64,000 nucleotides of DNA from CAZGNZ01 sp964527215 (GTDB lineage: Bacteria > Fidelibacterota > Marinisomatia > SCGC-AAA003-L08 > JACNLC01), in contig CAZGNZ010000004.1 in the NCBI GenBank assembly GCA_964527215.1, forward strand, positions 62,001-126,000, given 5' to 3'. This document shows positions 34,941 through 43,698 of the stretch, piece by piece. Below the pieces are notes generated by a model, which did not search any database, was not told where the DNA came from, and saw only the letters and a list, made by a program, of their open reading frames with translations. Both the position numbers and the translations under genes were made by a program. The stretch's first letter is position 1; each line of letters begins with the position of its first letter.

Positions 34941-36815
34941 ATGAAAACCGATATTATAATTTGTCCGCAATGCTCGTTTGAAATCCCGGTTGAGGAAGTT
35001 CTGACCCGTCAGATTCGGGAATCTCTGGGAAAAGAACTGGAGCAGAAACTTGCAGATAGAATCCGGTCAGAGTCCCGGCAGGAGCTGTCCGCCCTGCAGG
35101 AGGCTTTGTCCGAGAAGTCCCGCAAACTGGCGGATTCACAGAAATCAGAGCTTGGTCTTCTGAAGAAAACCCGTGAGCTGGAGGATCGTGAGAAAGCACT
35201 TGAACTGGAGGTAGAACGGCGAATTTCAGTGCAGCAGGAATCCCTCAAAAAATCCCTGACAAAAGATTTTCAGGAGCAGCTGAGGCACAAGGATCAACTG
35301 CTGGCCGAACGTGAATCGGAATATTCCGTCAGAGAAAAAGAACTGGCGGAAAAAAAGCAGAAACTGGAAGAAAAAACCCGTGAACTGGTAACGGAAAAGA
35401 CCAAAGCGGCGGAAATCCGGATCCGTGCTGAACTGGCGGAGGAGTCCGCGGTACGTATCTCCGGACTGGAAGCTGAGCTGAATGAAAAAGCGGCAAAGCT
35501 GCAGGAAGCCCGTGATCAGGAACTATCTCTTCTGAAGAAAACCCGTGAGCTGGAGGATCGTGAGAAAGCACTTGAACTGGAGGTAGAACGGCGAATTTCA
35601 GTGCAGCAGGAATCCCTCAAAAAATCCCTGACAAAAGATTTTCAGGAGCAGCTGAGGCACAAGGATCAACTGCTGGCCGAACGTGAATCGGAATATTCCG
35701 TCAGAGAAAAAGAACTGGCGGAAAAAAAGCAGAAACTGGAAGAAAAAACCCGTGAACTGGTAACGGAAAAGACCAAAGCGGCGGAAATCCGGATCCGTGC
35801 TGAACTGGCGGAGGAGTCCGCGGTACGTATCTCCGGACTGGAAGCTGAGCTGAATGAAAAAGCGGCAAAGCTGCAGGAAGCCCGTGATCAGGAACTGACT
35901 CTTCTGAAGAAAAAACGTGAACTGGAGGATCGGGAAGAAGCGCTGGCGCTGGAATTGGAACGAAAGCTCAATGAAGAACGGGACACTATCCGTCGTGACA
36001 GCCTGAAGCAGTTTCAGGAAGCTCATGAGCTGAAGCTTAAAGAACAGGAACAGAAAATGGCGGATCTCACTCGAAAACTGGAGGAAGCTCAGCGCAGCGC
36101 CGCTCAGGGTTCTCAGGAACGTCAGGGTGAGATTCAGGAATTGGATCTGGAAGAAAAGCTGCGGGATGGTTTCCGCATGGATGAGATTGAACCGGTACCG
36201 AAAGGAATTCGCGGGGCAGATGTCATTCAGACCGTGAGAGATCATTCACTGCGGCCCTGCGGGTTGATTGTCTGGGAATCTAAGCGGACCAAGGCATGGT
36301 CAGCATCGTGGATTCAAAAATTAAAGGATGATCAGATTGCTGTGGGTGCTGAAATCGCTGTTATCGTATCCGAGGTACTGCCTCCGGACATAGAGAATTT
36401 CGGACAGGTGGATCAGGTATGGGTGACCACCCGTCCATACGCGGTTGCTTTGGCCGGAATTCTTCGTGAAAGTCTTATCAAACTGAATTTTGCGCGGTCA
36501 TCAGCGGAGGGGATGAACGAGAAAATGACCATCCTTTATCAGTATATCATTGGTCCGGAGTTCAAGCAGAAAATTGAAGCCATTGTCGGCACATTTGAAA
36601 ATATGACGCTGCAGCTGGAAAAGGAAAAGCGGGCCATGCAGCGCATCTGGAAGGAACGTGAAAAACAGATAGAACGCGTTATCACCAACACCTCCGGAAT
36701 GTACGGGGATTTCCGGGGATTGATCGGTTCTGCGCTGGAAGAAATCAGTGCCTTTGAGCTCGGCCCTGCTGATACACCGCCCCGGCTTTCCACAGGATCG
36801 GATACGGAAGATTAA
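34941..36815 (+). CDS. DUF2130 protein with long coiled coil and internal tandem duplication
   Basis: An intracellular 624-residue protein. It opens with a zinc-ribbon-like CPQCSFEIP, then has a very long charged coiled coil (about 25-395), then the DUF2130 (PF09903) domain (about 415-600). Within that domain GLIVWESKRTKAWS ... AVIVSEVLPP resembles the core of PD-(D/E)XK nucleases (Glu and Lys in WESK). The family's function is unestablished. The ATG at 34941 is used because AGGAG lies six bases upstream. Residues 73-196 and 197-320 are encoded by two almost identical 372-bp units, and a third degenerate unit starts at residue 321. It stands alone on its strand. Confidence 0.88.
   Translation: MKTDIIICPQCSFEIPVEEVLTRQIRESLGKELEQKLADRIRSESRQELSALQEALSEKSRKLADSQKSELGLLKKTRELEDREKALELEVERRISVQQESLKKSLTKDFQEQLRHKDQLLAERESEYSVREKELAEKKQKLEEKTRELVTEKTKAAEIRIRAELAEESAVRISGLEAELNEKAAKLQEARDQELSLLKKTRELEDREKALELEVERRISVQQESLKKSLTKDFQEQLRHKDQLLAERESEYSVREKELAEKKQKLEEKTRELVTEKTKAAEIRIRAELAEESAVRISGLEAELNEKAAKLQEARDQELTLLKKKRELEDREEALALELERKLNEERDTIRRDSLKQFQEAHELKLKEQEQKMADLTRKLEEAQRSAAQGSQERQGEIQELDLEEKLRDGFRMDEIEPVPKGIRGADVIQTVRDHSLRPCGLIVWESKRTKAWSASWIQKLKDDQIAVGAEIAVIVSEVLPPDIENFGQVDQVWVTTRPYAVALAGILRESLIKLNFARSSAEGMNEKMTILYQYIIGPEFKQKIEAIVGTFENMTLQLEKEKRAMQRIWKEREKQIERVITNTSGMYGDFRGLIGSALEEISAFELGPADTPPRLSTGSDTED
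35157..35900 (+). repeat. Tandem duplication, 2 x 372 bp, inside the DUF2130 gene
   Basis: Bases 35157-35528 and 35529-35900 appear identical except near the very end (CTATCT versus CTGACT). The unit length, 372 bp, is 124 codons, so the reading frame and the coiled-coil register continue. From 35901 the same opening (CTTCTGAAGAAAA) recurs but diverges after about 60 bases, showing an older repeat beneath the recent one. Confidence 0.95.
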
Positions 36816-36816
36816 T

Positions 36817-36881
36817 TCGCCGGCAGGCGGACAATAATGAGCAGGTGAATTCCCCGCCGCACTCGGCGGGGAACATCATTC
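36817..36881 (+). repeat. REP-like repeat fragment / bidirectional hairpin
   Basis: A short copy: CGCCGGCAGGCGG at its left end and a strong hairpin CCCCGCCG-CACT-CGGCGGGG at 36852-36871, followed by AACATCATTC, the usual tail of the repeat. It lies between the convergent DUF2130 and GH30 genes, where it could help end both transcripts. Confidence 0.6.
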
Positions 36882-36891
36882 AATACGAAGA

Positions 36892-38352
36892 TCAGTAAAC
36901 CAGTGTCTGAATGGCATGCGGCCGGATCTGAAGATCAACTACCTGGCTGCCGTAATACATTCGGTAGGCAATGGCATCATCGGTATGGTTCATTACCACC
37001 GTAATCACGGAACCATCTGTATTGACAAAAGACGTTGACAGCAGATGGCTGCGGCTGGCAGCGGTACTGATTCGCCGTGCATCGGGACGAATAAATTTTG
37101 AAAAATGCCCGATGTAATAGTAGGTCGGAGTGTAAATCAGTTCACCGGAACGGGTATCGGCATGAATCGGCGCAAAGCAGAAATTTTGCACATGATTGGG
37201 GCCGCCTGTTTCATCCAGAAGAATATTCCAATCCGTCCAGCCTACCGTGCCCTGATTGAAATCGTTGATCATGGATGTGCCGTAGCGCTCGGCATTGGGC
37301 CAGTGCTGATACTTTGACGGATCGAAATTGGCGGCGCATCCTTCGGTGAACAGCAGTTTTTTTTCTGGATATGCCTCCTGCACATTATCCAGATTGACGT
37401 ACATATTCTCACTGCCGGTCCAGTCTTCATACCAGTGGAAGCCGGTTCCCCAGGCATACCGGGCAGCTTCCGGATCTTCAAAAATGGTGTTCACCCGATG
37501 ACATATCAGATCGCGGTTGTGATCCCAGACCACTATGTTTTTGTCCCCCAGCCCTTCTTTTTCCAGAACCGGACCCAGATAGTTTTTCAGGAAATCCCGT
37601 TCCTGTTCCGCTGTGTAGATACAGGATTCCCAGCGCTGTGTGGCCATGGGTTCGTTTTGAATGGTCACTCCCCAGATGGGGATGCCTTCCCGTTCATAGG
37701 CCTGAATGAATCGGGCATAGTACAAAGCCCAGGATTCGTAGTACTCCGGCAGCAGTGAACCGCCCTGAAGCATACTGCCGTTGTCTTTCATAAAAGCGGG
37801 AGGACTCCAGGGGCTGGCATACAATGGCAGTTTCCCGCCGGCTGCCATGATTGCTTTTTTAATAAGAGGAATTCGGTACTGCCGGTCCGGGTCAATGCTG
37901 AATGTATTCAGCGCTTTATCATTTTCATCAATGTATGTATGGCTGGCACTGCTGAAATCACAGCTGTGTATGGGCGTTCGCGCCAGGGAATAGCCGATCC
38001 CTGCGGCCGGATCGTAATAGGCTTTCAGCAGCTCCTCCTGTGTATCTTTCGGGAGTTTTGCAAACGTTTCAGCAGCAGCATCCGTAATGGCTCCCCCGAT
38101 GCCCCAGAAGGTCTGAAATGTTTGATAGGGATTCACAAACACCGAGACCTCTGTTTCCAGTGGCTGAACCGTATTCTGAAACTGCTTGGTTTCAGTCAGC
38201 GTCAGACGCTGGTTGGTTCCCTGTGCAGTGGTGTAAACCGTCACTTCTTTGACGGCTGGAATGGAATCTGGATAATATTGACGTGTTTTTGCGTCTGGTG
38301 CGCAGCTGTTGAAAAGCAGGATAAAAATCCAGCATGAAATGAAATGCTTCAT
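36892..38352 (-). CDS. GH30 family lipoprotein (glucosylceramidase / beta-glucanase-like)
   Basis: A retaining glycoside hydrolase of family 30. A lipoprotein signal ends at Cys17 (IFILLFNSCAP). The family start FQTFWGIGGAITDAAAETFAKL, the SLARTPIHSCDFS strand and PLYASPWSPPAFMKDNGSML are at about 80-200. The acid/base Glu is in VTIQNEPMATQRWESC and the nucleophile Glu in KLLFTEGCA. A C-terminal beta domain (about 410-486) completes the two-domain fold. The length is normal. Members cleave beta-1,6-glucan or glucosylceramide-like bonds; specificity is not determined. It sits alone on the minus strand. Confidence 0.92.
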   Translation of the reverse strand: MKHFISCWIFILLFNSCAPDAKTRQYYPDSIPAVKEVTVYTTAQGTNQRLTLTETKQFQNTVQPLETEVSVFVNPYQTFQTFWGIGGAITDAAAETFAKLPKDTQEELLKAYYDPAAGIGYSLARTPIHSCDFSSASHTYIDENDKALNTFSIDPDRQYRIPLIKKAIMAAGGKLPLYASPWSPPAFMKDNGSMLQGGSLLPEYYESWALYYARFIQAYEREGIPIWGVTIQNEPMATQRWESCIYTAEQERDFLKNYLGPVLEKEGLGDKNIVVWDHNRDLICHRVNTIFEDPEAARYAWGTGFHWYEDWTGSENMYVNLDNVQEAYPEKKLLFTEGCAANFDPSKYQHWPNAERYGTSMINDFNQGTVGWTDWNILLDETGGPNHVQNFCFAPIHADTRSGELIYTPTYYYIGHFSKFIRPDARRISTAASRSHLLSTSFVNTDGSVITVVMNHTDDAIAYRMYYGSQVVDLQIRPHAIQTLVY

Positions 38353-38690
38353 AACAACCCTTCCGATGGTTAAAATAAAATCAGTACATCGTCAATATTG
38401 ATGCCGAAATTATAAAAAGGGTTGTTACAGACGGGAATCTCGGACGATTCACGAAACAGAATCGAAAATTCCGAGTGAAGTTATAATTTTGATAATGATG
38501 GAATGATTAAATTGTTCAGAATGCGGCAAATGAAGTCTCAGCCTGATTATGCATGAGATTAATCATTCCAGTGATCCTCTGAATCCGCCATTTGGCGTGG
38601 CGGGGAAATAGTTAATGACCCGATTGATTACTGATACCTCACCCGTCAGCTGACGGGCGGGGAAGTTCATCCCCTCTTCCGGGGGATCAA
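38353..38690. other. Intergenic region with REP-like repeat
   Basis: An AT-rich stretch (38440-38530) probably carries the GH30 promoter. The repeat at 38581-38670 occupies much of the remainder. No gene is seen. Confidence 0.4.
38581..38670 (+). repeat. REP-like palindromic repeat (variant II)
   Basis: It begins GAATCCGCCATTTGGCGTGG and ends ACCCGTCAGCTGACGGGCGG + GGAAGTTCATC. It carries the middle motif TTAATGACCCGATTGATTAC, which is also recognisable at 24412-24433. Confidence 0.75.
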
Positions 38691-40352
38691 CTACGCATTC
38701 AGTCCCAGCCGGTGCAGTTCACTGTCCAGCCTGCTGTGGGATTCATCGCTGCAGATATCTTCCAGATCATGAACGATCCGTTCCAGATCGGTGCTGTCCT
38801 TCAATAGGTGATGCGGACTCATCTGACCCTGAAGTTCAGGTGACCGTCGGGAGAGGTATTCGAAAGTGTCTTCCGCTTCATCTACCGCCATTTGCATGGT
38901 CAGCGCTACATAGTCATAGATCCGATCCTGTAATTCCTGCATGTCGGGACGGGAATGAAGGGCTGCACTGATGATGGTGCCGATAGAGCTGAGACAATGA
39001 CCGATTTCCTGGAATTCAAATCCTTCCATAAAGCGGTGATAAGCGATGACGCGGGCATAGTTCAGCATCAGATTCCTGTTTCGGGTCCTGACAGTCGTAA
39101 TCAGCACCTGGTACACAAGCTCCATGTTCCATTTCAGCAAATCCATATCCATTTTGTTCAGCCGTTCAAATTCCTGCTGATTCTGAGGATCGGTCATATA
39201 GCCGACCAGATTATCACACAGCTCTTCCCGAATATCAACCAGTGCATTGTATATGAGCAGATTCGGTCTCTGCGCCACTCTCTGCAGGACGGCATGGTTT
39301 TTCAGATACCATGCATCGGGATGGTTTTTCAGTTTTTCGATAAGAAACAGCAGCCTTCGCACTATTTCCAGGCGCGGAGCTGGCTGCCACTTCAGTGTTT
39401 TATGGGTTTGACTGGCATCCACCACCAGTTGTTTATCGATATACTCGATCATCCAGCGTCGTTCAAACGGCGGATTGCTCAGCCATTCGCCCAAATATTG
39501 ACGGACCAGTATCCCCAGTGCGGCAACGGGTTTTGGCAGTTTGACCGGCGGCGGGGTATCATGACCCATGAAATACCGGGTGGATGTTTTGTACAGTTCC
39601 AGATGACTGACCGTCCCGTTTGGGCTTGCCAGACAGGTGGACAGCCGCGGGAGGGAGTCGCTGATCTGGAAAATCCTGAAAAACAGTTTAATCAAATCCT
39701 GAATATGCAGATAAGTGATGGCTGAATTGCCTTTCCCGCCCAGGATTCGGGCATTCCACTTGCTGCCCAGCCATGTACTGAGGAACATGTAAAGGGGCGG
39801 GTATTCACACCAGTCACTGTAAACAGCGGCAAAACGGATGGTTGTGCAGGGAAACCATTCCGTGTATTCCTTCAGCATTTCTTCGCCCTTGCGCTTGCTG
39901 ACGGCATAGGGGAAATCAGCATTCAGCGGTGTCTCTTCAGTCACAGGCTCGGACGTCCCCTTGAACTTGCATCCGGCCAGCGAACTTGCAAAAAGAAAGC
40001 GTCGAATGCCCAGCTGCTTTGCCAGCTTGAGAGCGTGTCGTGTACCGGTGACGTTCGTGCGTTCGTATTCCGGATTGGGACGGTTGCTGAAATCATAATA
40101 CCCGGCAAGGTGGAGTACAAAATCTGCCCCGCCATGATCCTTTATGCATCGCACCACCTCTCTCATAGTTTCCCACCGGCTCACATCCACCTGTGTCCAG
40201 CGCAGATTGTCATATTCGGGAATTCCCGCTTCTTTTTGCGATCTGCGGGCCAGGCAGAAAAGGCGAAATTTCCCTTTTGCCGCCTCTATGACGTGGCGTC
40301 CAATAAATCCTGAGGCCCCGGTGATAACCAGCCCCGGCAGTTTCTGGTTCAT
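38691..40352 (-). CDS. NAD-dependent epimerase/dehydratase with C-terminal helical extension
   Basis: An extended-SDR sugar-nucleotide or sterol-type epimerase/dehydratase. The N-terminal Rossmann motif is VITGASGFIGRHV (about 8-20), and the catalytic pair is in YAVSKRKGEEM. The catalytic domain ends near residue 330. A helical C-terminal part of about 220 residues follows (LIYNALVDIREELCDNLVGY ... LERIVHDLEDICSDESHSRL) that is not part of the standard fold. The total of 553 residues is therefore unusually long. The ATG at 40352 is chosen because GGGAG lies five bases upstream; the frame opens four codons earlier. Function of the extension is unknown. Confidence 0.85.
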   Translation of the reverse strand: MNQKLPGLVITGASGFIGRHVIEAAKGKFRLFCLARRSQKEAGIPEYDNLRWTQVDVSRWETMREVVRCIKDHGGADFVLHLAGYYDFSNRPNPEYERTNVTGTRHALKLAKQLGIRRFLFASSLAGCKFKGTSEPVTEETPLNADFPYAVSKRKGEEMLKEYTEWFPCTTIRFAAVYSDWCEYPPLYMFLSTWLGSKWNARILGGKGNSAITYLHIQDLIKLFFRIFQISDSLPRLSTCLASPNGTVSHLELYKTSTRYFMGHDTPPPVKLPKPVAALGILVRQYLGEWLSNPPFERRWMIEYIDKQLVVDASQTHKTLKWQPAPRLEIVRRLLFLIEKLKNHPDAWYLKNHAVLQRVAQRPNLLIYNALVDIREELCDNLVGYMTDPQNQQEFERLNKMDMDLLKWNMELVYQVLITTVRTRNRNLMLNYARVIAYHRFMEGFEFQEIGHCLSSIGTIISAALHSRPDMQELQDRIYDYVALTMQMAVDEAEDTFEYLSRRSPELQGQMSPHHLLKDSTDLERIVHDLEDICSDESHSRLDSELHRLGLNA

Positions 40353-40447
40353 GATTGCTCCCATTTTGGTGTGTGTTGATGATTAAGCAAACGGGATGGG
40401 TATCAAAAGATCATCTGATATCCTGCAATCTGCTGTGATGCAGTCCG

Positions 40448-40909
40448 TTACAGATGGTCTGATGCAACTCCGTCATTTCTGCGCTGCCATTTCTTAAAGC
40501 GTGCGTAAACCCAAATGACCACAATGCACATTAATCCGTCCAGTATTCCGGATAAAAGAACAACCCAGATTTGATTTACCATCAGAAAATAAATCCCGAG
40601 AAATACAGCGGCAGAGCCTTTAACAAGAATAGTAAAGGGAATCAGGCATTCATTCTTCAGGGGGTTTTTTGCCGCCATAAGATATGCCGCTGCCATCAGA
40701 ATGTGAAAGATTCCGCCCTGTGTGGGGAAAAAACGTTCGCTGCAATGATTAAAACCTGCAAAAATCATCACCGGTTCCGGTTGAATAATCAAACCGATCC
40801 CCACCATAATACTATGAATCCCAATGGCAATGAGCACCAGGGAGAGCAGTTGGGCAGGATGCGTCCAGATTTCTTTGAAAAAATCCTTTTTCGTTGATTG
40901 TGTTTCCAT
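40448..40909 (-). CDS. Small four-helix integral membrane protein, unknown function
   Basis: A 153-residue protein with four predicted membrane segments (about 20-42, 60-80, 88-108, 112-134), charged termini, and the motif EPVMIFAGFNHCSERFFPTQGG between the first two. This resembles small membrane proteins of the DUF4345/DoxX-like size class but I do not recognise a specific family. It lies 95 bp downstream of nothing obvious on its strand and upstream of the epimerase gene, so cotranscription with the latter is possible. Confidence 0.65.
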   Translation of the reverse strand: METQSTKKDFFKEIWTHPAQLLSLVLIAIGIHSIMVGIGLIIQPEPVMIFAGFNHCSERFFPTQGGIFHILMAAAYLMAAKNPLKNECLIPFTILVKGSAAVFLGIYFLMVNQIWVVLLSGILDGLMCIVVIWVYARFKKWQRRNDGVASDHL

Positions 40910-41039
40910 TTGTTGATCCTTGTCCTGCCGGATTGCTTTCCGAACTGGTTAAATTAGGATATCAAGTGATGCCTTGCCAAAATGTCTTCCCGGTCTGCAG
41001 TGGGCAGTTCGAATGTGTTATAGAATAGGTGGTTCAATA

Positions 41040-41420
41040 TCATGATTGTTTCGGGGGTTCCGGATTCAGGCGTCCATTGGCATAATCCGTAATAATGTCT
41101 TTCACAAGGCCCTGAAGCCAGGGTATGGTTCGAATACCCGCCGCATCCAGCTGTGCAGATTCCCAGCACGTCAGACCGCCGCACAGCAGGGTTCCAACGC
41201 CATATCTGACAAGCAGTGCGATTCTGGCCGGTGGATTCATATCCATAAGGCTGATGGTATGCGTCTGATATTCTCCCGTGACCCTGTCAAGCGTAATCAG
41301 TTCAATTTCCTGACAACAGTCAAACCTGGGAGAGATATGTCCTTCAAACACGGTAACAGCAAGGTTTTCTTCAGCTGTTCCGGCCGGTGAGGGGACTTCC
41401 TTGTTTTTACTTACAGACAT
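41040..41420 (-). CDS. NifX/NifB-associated (dinitrogenase Fe-Mo cofactor) domain protein
   Basis: A 126-residue protein of the dinitrogenase iron-molybdenum cofactor family (PF02579). Its core is AVTVFEGHISPRFDCCQEIELITLD at the start and the MDMNPPARIALLVRYGVGTLLCGGLTCWESAQLDAAGIRTIPWLQG stretch, including the family's glycine-rich loop and a Cys. In most genomes small proteins of this family handle iron-sulfur or metal clusters and are not evidence of nitrogen fixation. It follows the RnfB-fusion gene by 155 bp on the same strand. A role in cluster maturation for that complex is inference. An overlapping frame on the same strand (40954-41184) is a shadow. Confidence 0.85.
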   Translation of the reverse strand: MSVSKNKEVPSPAGTAEENLAVTVFEGHISPRFDCCQEIELITLDRVTGEYQTHTISLMDMNPPARIALLVRYGVGTLLCGGLTCWESAQLDAAGIRTIPWLQGLVKDIITDYANGRLNPEPPKQS

Positions 41421-41574
41421 TGATGGTTATTCCGCAGAGGCAGATTGACAGACTCCAGGCACCTGGTAATTTCCCATGGCTGAATCCACGATGAGCTTTC
41501 ATTGAATTCAGTCTGCCGAAGGGCAATTATCTCCGGCCTGGTTTGTAGCCGGGAATTTCCGGCAAATAAGAAAT

Positions 41575-43623
41575 TTACTCTTCACTATTGTAGCAGAATA
41601 CTCCGCAGTTCAGGCAGCGGCCGGATTCATATTGTGCATCCTGACGGTCAATTGTCCCTTCCACTTCCTTGAAGGTTCCAAGCCTGTCCGCCAGTGTGAC
41701 CACCGGTTCATGAACCTTTGGCCGTTCAGTGATCCCGGCAATACTGTCATGCAGTGATCCGGGAATAAAATCTTTCTGTCGATCCTGGATGGCTGGAATG
41801 GTGCCGTCTTCCAGGTAATAATGGATGGACCGTGCAGCGTATCTACCGCCGGCGACCGCCTCAACAACCAGTCCGGGACCGGTATAACAGTCACCAGCCG
41901 TAAACACAAACGGCAGATCAGTCTGCAGGGTTGTTTCCGGGGCTTCGATGGTATTCCAGGATGTTGTCGCCACTTCCGCGCCTGCCTTAGGGAGAAAGTT
42001 CATATCCGGAAACTGGCCGACAGCTTCGATGGCAAGATCGCAGGGAACGATTTTTTCCGACCCCGGAATCGGAACCGGTCTGCGGCGGCCGCTGGGATCC
42101 GGTTCACCCAGTTCCATCTGCAGGATTTCCATACCGGTGATATGTCCGTTTTCTCCAATGAACCGATTGGGTGCACTGAGAAACATGAAACGAATGTTTT
42201 CTTCTTCAGCAGCCACAATTTCAGCGGGATTGGCGGGCATTTCATCCCGGGACCGTCGGTAGACGATGGTCACTTCTTCTGCCCCAAGGCGCAGGGAGCA
42301 TCGGGCAGCATCAATCGCAGTATTGCCACCGCCGATGACGACGACCCGTCGACTGATTTCTTCCAGTTCGCCTCGATGAAATTCTTCCAGAAACTTGATG
42401 CCGCTGGTGATGCCGTCCAGATCATGGCCGTCAATTTTCAGACTGTGCTCACTCCAGGCACCGACACCGAGAAACACGGCTTCAAATCCTTCGGCAAGCA
42501 GGAAATCGAGTGTAAAATCTTTACCGAATTCCACATTGATCGTAGTATTAATCCCAAGATCAAGAATGCCCTGGATTTCCCAGTCCAGAATCTTTTTCGG
42601 AAGACGGTATTCGGGAATTCCGTAGCGCAGCATGCCGCCCAGGGCCGGTTTGCGTTCAAAAATTTCTACTTCATGTCCCAGCCGGCGCAGATAATAAGCC
42701 GCTGAAAGACCGGCGGGACCGCTCCCGATGATGGCCACCTTCTTGCCGCTGGGGGGAGCAACGGGAACCGGAATGCGTTCTTCCTGCTCCATCTCCCAAT
42801 CTGCCACAAAGCGTTTCAGATAATTAATGGCCACCGGCTCATCATTTATCTGCCGGCGGCAGGCCAGTGCGCAGGGTTCGGGACAGACCCGTCCGCAGCT
42901 CAGCGGTAGGGGATTGCGTTCCTTGATGGTCAGAAGGGCTTCCCGGTATTTCCCTTCATTGATGTAATGAATATATCTTGGTATGTTAATCTGGGCCGGA
43001 CATTTCTGGCGGCAGGGGGCCAGGCATTCCGTGTACTGATTCCAGTGCAGAATTTTGGTCGTAGCGGAAATAATGGATATGATGCCTTTGGGACAAACCC
43101 GGGCGCATTCCCCGCACCCGACACAGCGTTCCGGATGAAATATCGGAAGCCTGTCCGGACCCATGGTAATGGCGTTGAATTTACAGGCTGCAACACAGGT
43201 ACCCAGCCCGATACACCCATGATCACATTTTACAGGCCCGTTGTACAGCATCATTGCGGCACGGCAGTCCTGGAAACCGGCATATTCGTATTTCCGAAGA
43301 GCACGATTGCCTCCGCTGCAGTCCGGTTCAGCAATCTGAGGTTCTGCGGATCCGGCACTGATACCCAGATAGTCCGCCACCTGCTCTTTCATTTCAGCGG
43401 TACCCGCCACACAGGCATTGGGTGATGCGTTGCCAGCCACAATGGCTTCAGCACAGGCTGCGCACCCGGCAAACCCGCATCCGCCGCAGTTGGCTCCCGG
43501 CAGCATATCCAAAACCCCCTTGATGCGGGGATCTTCATCCACTCTGAATACCCAAGCAGCAATTCCGAGTCCGATTCCTGCCGCCGTTCCAATAGCCGTC
43601 ATTACAATTACCGGTATGAACAT
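41575..43623 (-). CDS. rnfB: RnfB fused to a GltD-like NAD(P)H-flavin oxidoreductase
   Basis: A 682-residue two-part protein. Residues 1-27 form the membrane anchor of RnfB; the 4Fe-4S domain (GANCGGCGFAGCAACAEAI) and two ferredoxin clusters (CDHGCIGLGTCVAACKF; CVGCGECARVCP) follow up to about 195. From about 205 the chain becomes a glutamate-synthase-small-subunit/NfnB-type module: Fe-S entry domain (CLAPCRQKCPAQINIPRYI), FAD Rossmann (IIGSGPAGLSAAYYLRRLG), NAD(P) Rossmann (VVVIGGGNTAIDAARC) and FTAGDCYTGPGLVVEAVAGG. Plain RnfB is much shorter. The fusion would let electrons pass between ferredoxin, RnfB and NAD(P)H inside one polypeptide. It is the last core rnf gene of the operon; such fusions are known in some anaerobes. 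Confidence 0.93.
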   Translation of the reverse strand: MFIPVIVMTAIGTAAGIGLGIAAWVFRVDEDPRIKGVLDMLPGANCGGCGFAGCAACAEAIVAGNASPNACVAGTAEMKEQVADYLGISAGSAEPQIAEPDCSGGNRALRKYEYAGFQDCRAAMMLYNGPVKCDHGCIGLGTCVAACKFNAITMGPDRLPIFHPERCVGCGECARVCPKGIISIISATTKILHWNQYTECLAPCRQKCPAQINIPRYIHYINEGKYREALLTIKERNPLPLSCGRVCPEPCALACRRQINDEPVAINYLKRFVADWEMEQEERIPVPVAPPSGKKVAIIGSGPAGLSAAYYLRRLGHEVEIFERKPALGGMLRYGIPEYRLPKKILDWEIQGILDLGINTTINVEFGKDFTLDFLLAEGFEAVFLGVGAWSEHSLKIDGHDLDGITSGIKFLEEFHRGELEEISRRVVVIGGGNTAIDAARCSLRLGAEEVTIVYRRSRDEMPANPAEIVAAEEENIRFMFLSAPNRFIGENGHITGMEILQMELGEPDPSGRRRPVPIPGSEKIVPCDLAIEAVGQFPDMNFLPKAGAEVATTSWNTIEAPETTLQTDLPFVFTAGDCYTGPGLVVEAVAGGRYAARSIHYYLEDGTIPAIQDRQKDFIPGSLHDSIAGITERPKVHEPVVTLADRLGTFKEVEGTIDRQDAQYESGRCLNCGVFCYNSEE

Positions 43624-43698
43624 CTCTGATCCTTAAACTGAATTTTAATATTTTGGGAGTATCGATTGGAAAAATTGAGAACCATCACTCATTCATTT

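Noticed and set aside
41040..41420. NifX-like gene as evidence of nitrogen fixation
   Set aside because: No nifHDK genes are present, and this small domain is widespread in non-fixing anaerobes.
41821..42705. A 294-codon antisense frame within the rnfB fusion gene, and similar long antisense frames elsewhere
   Set aside because: They lie opposite strongly supported genes, have low-complexity translations and no ribosome sites; they reflect codon bias of the real gene.
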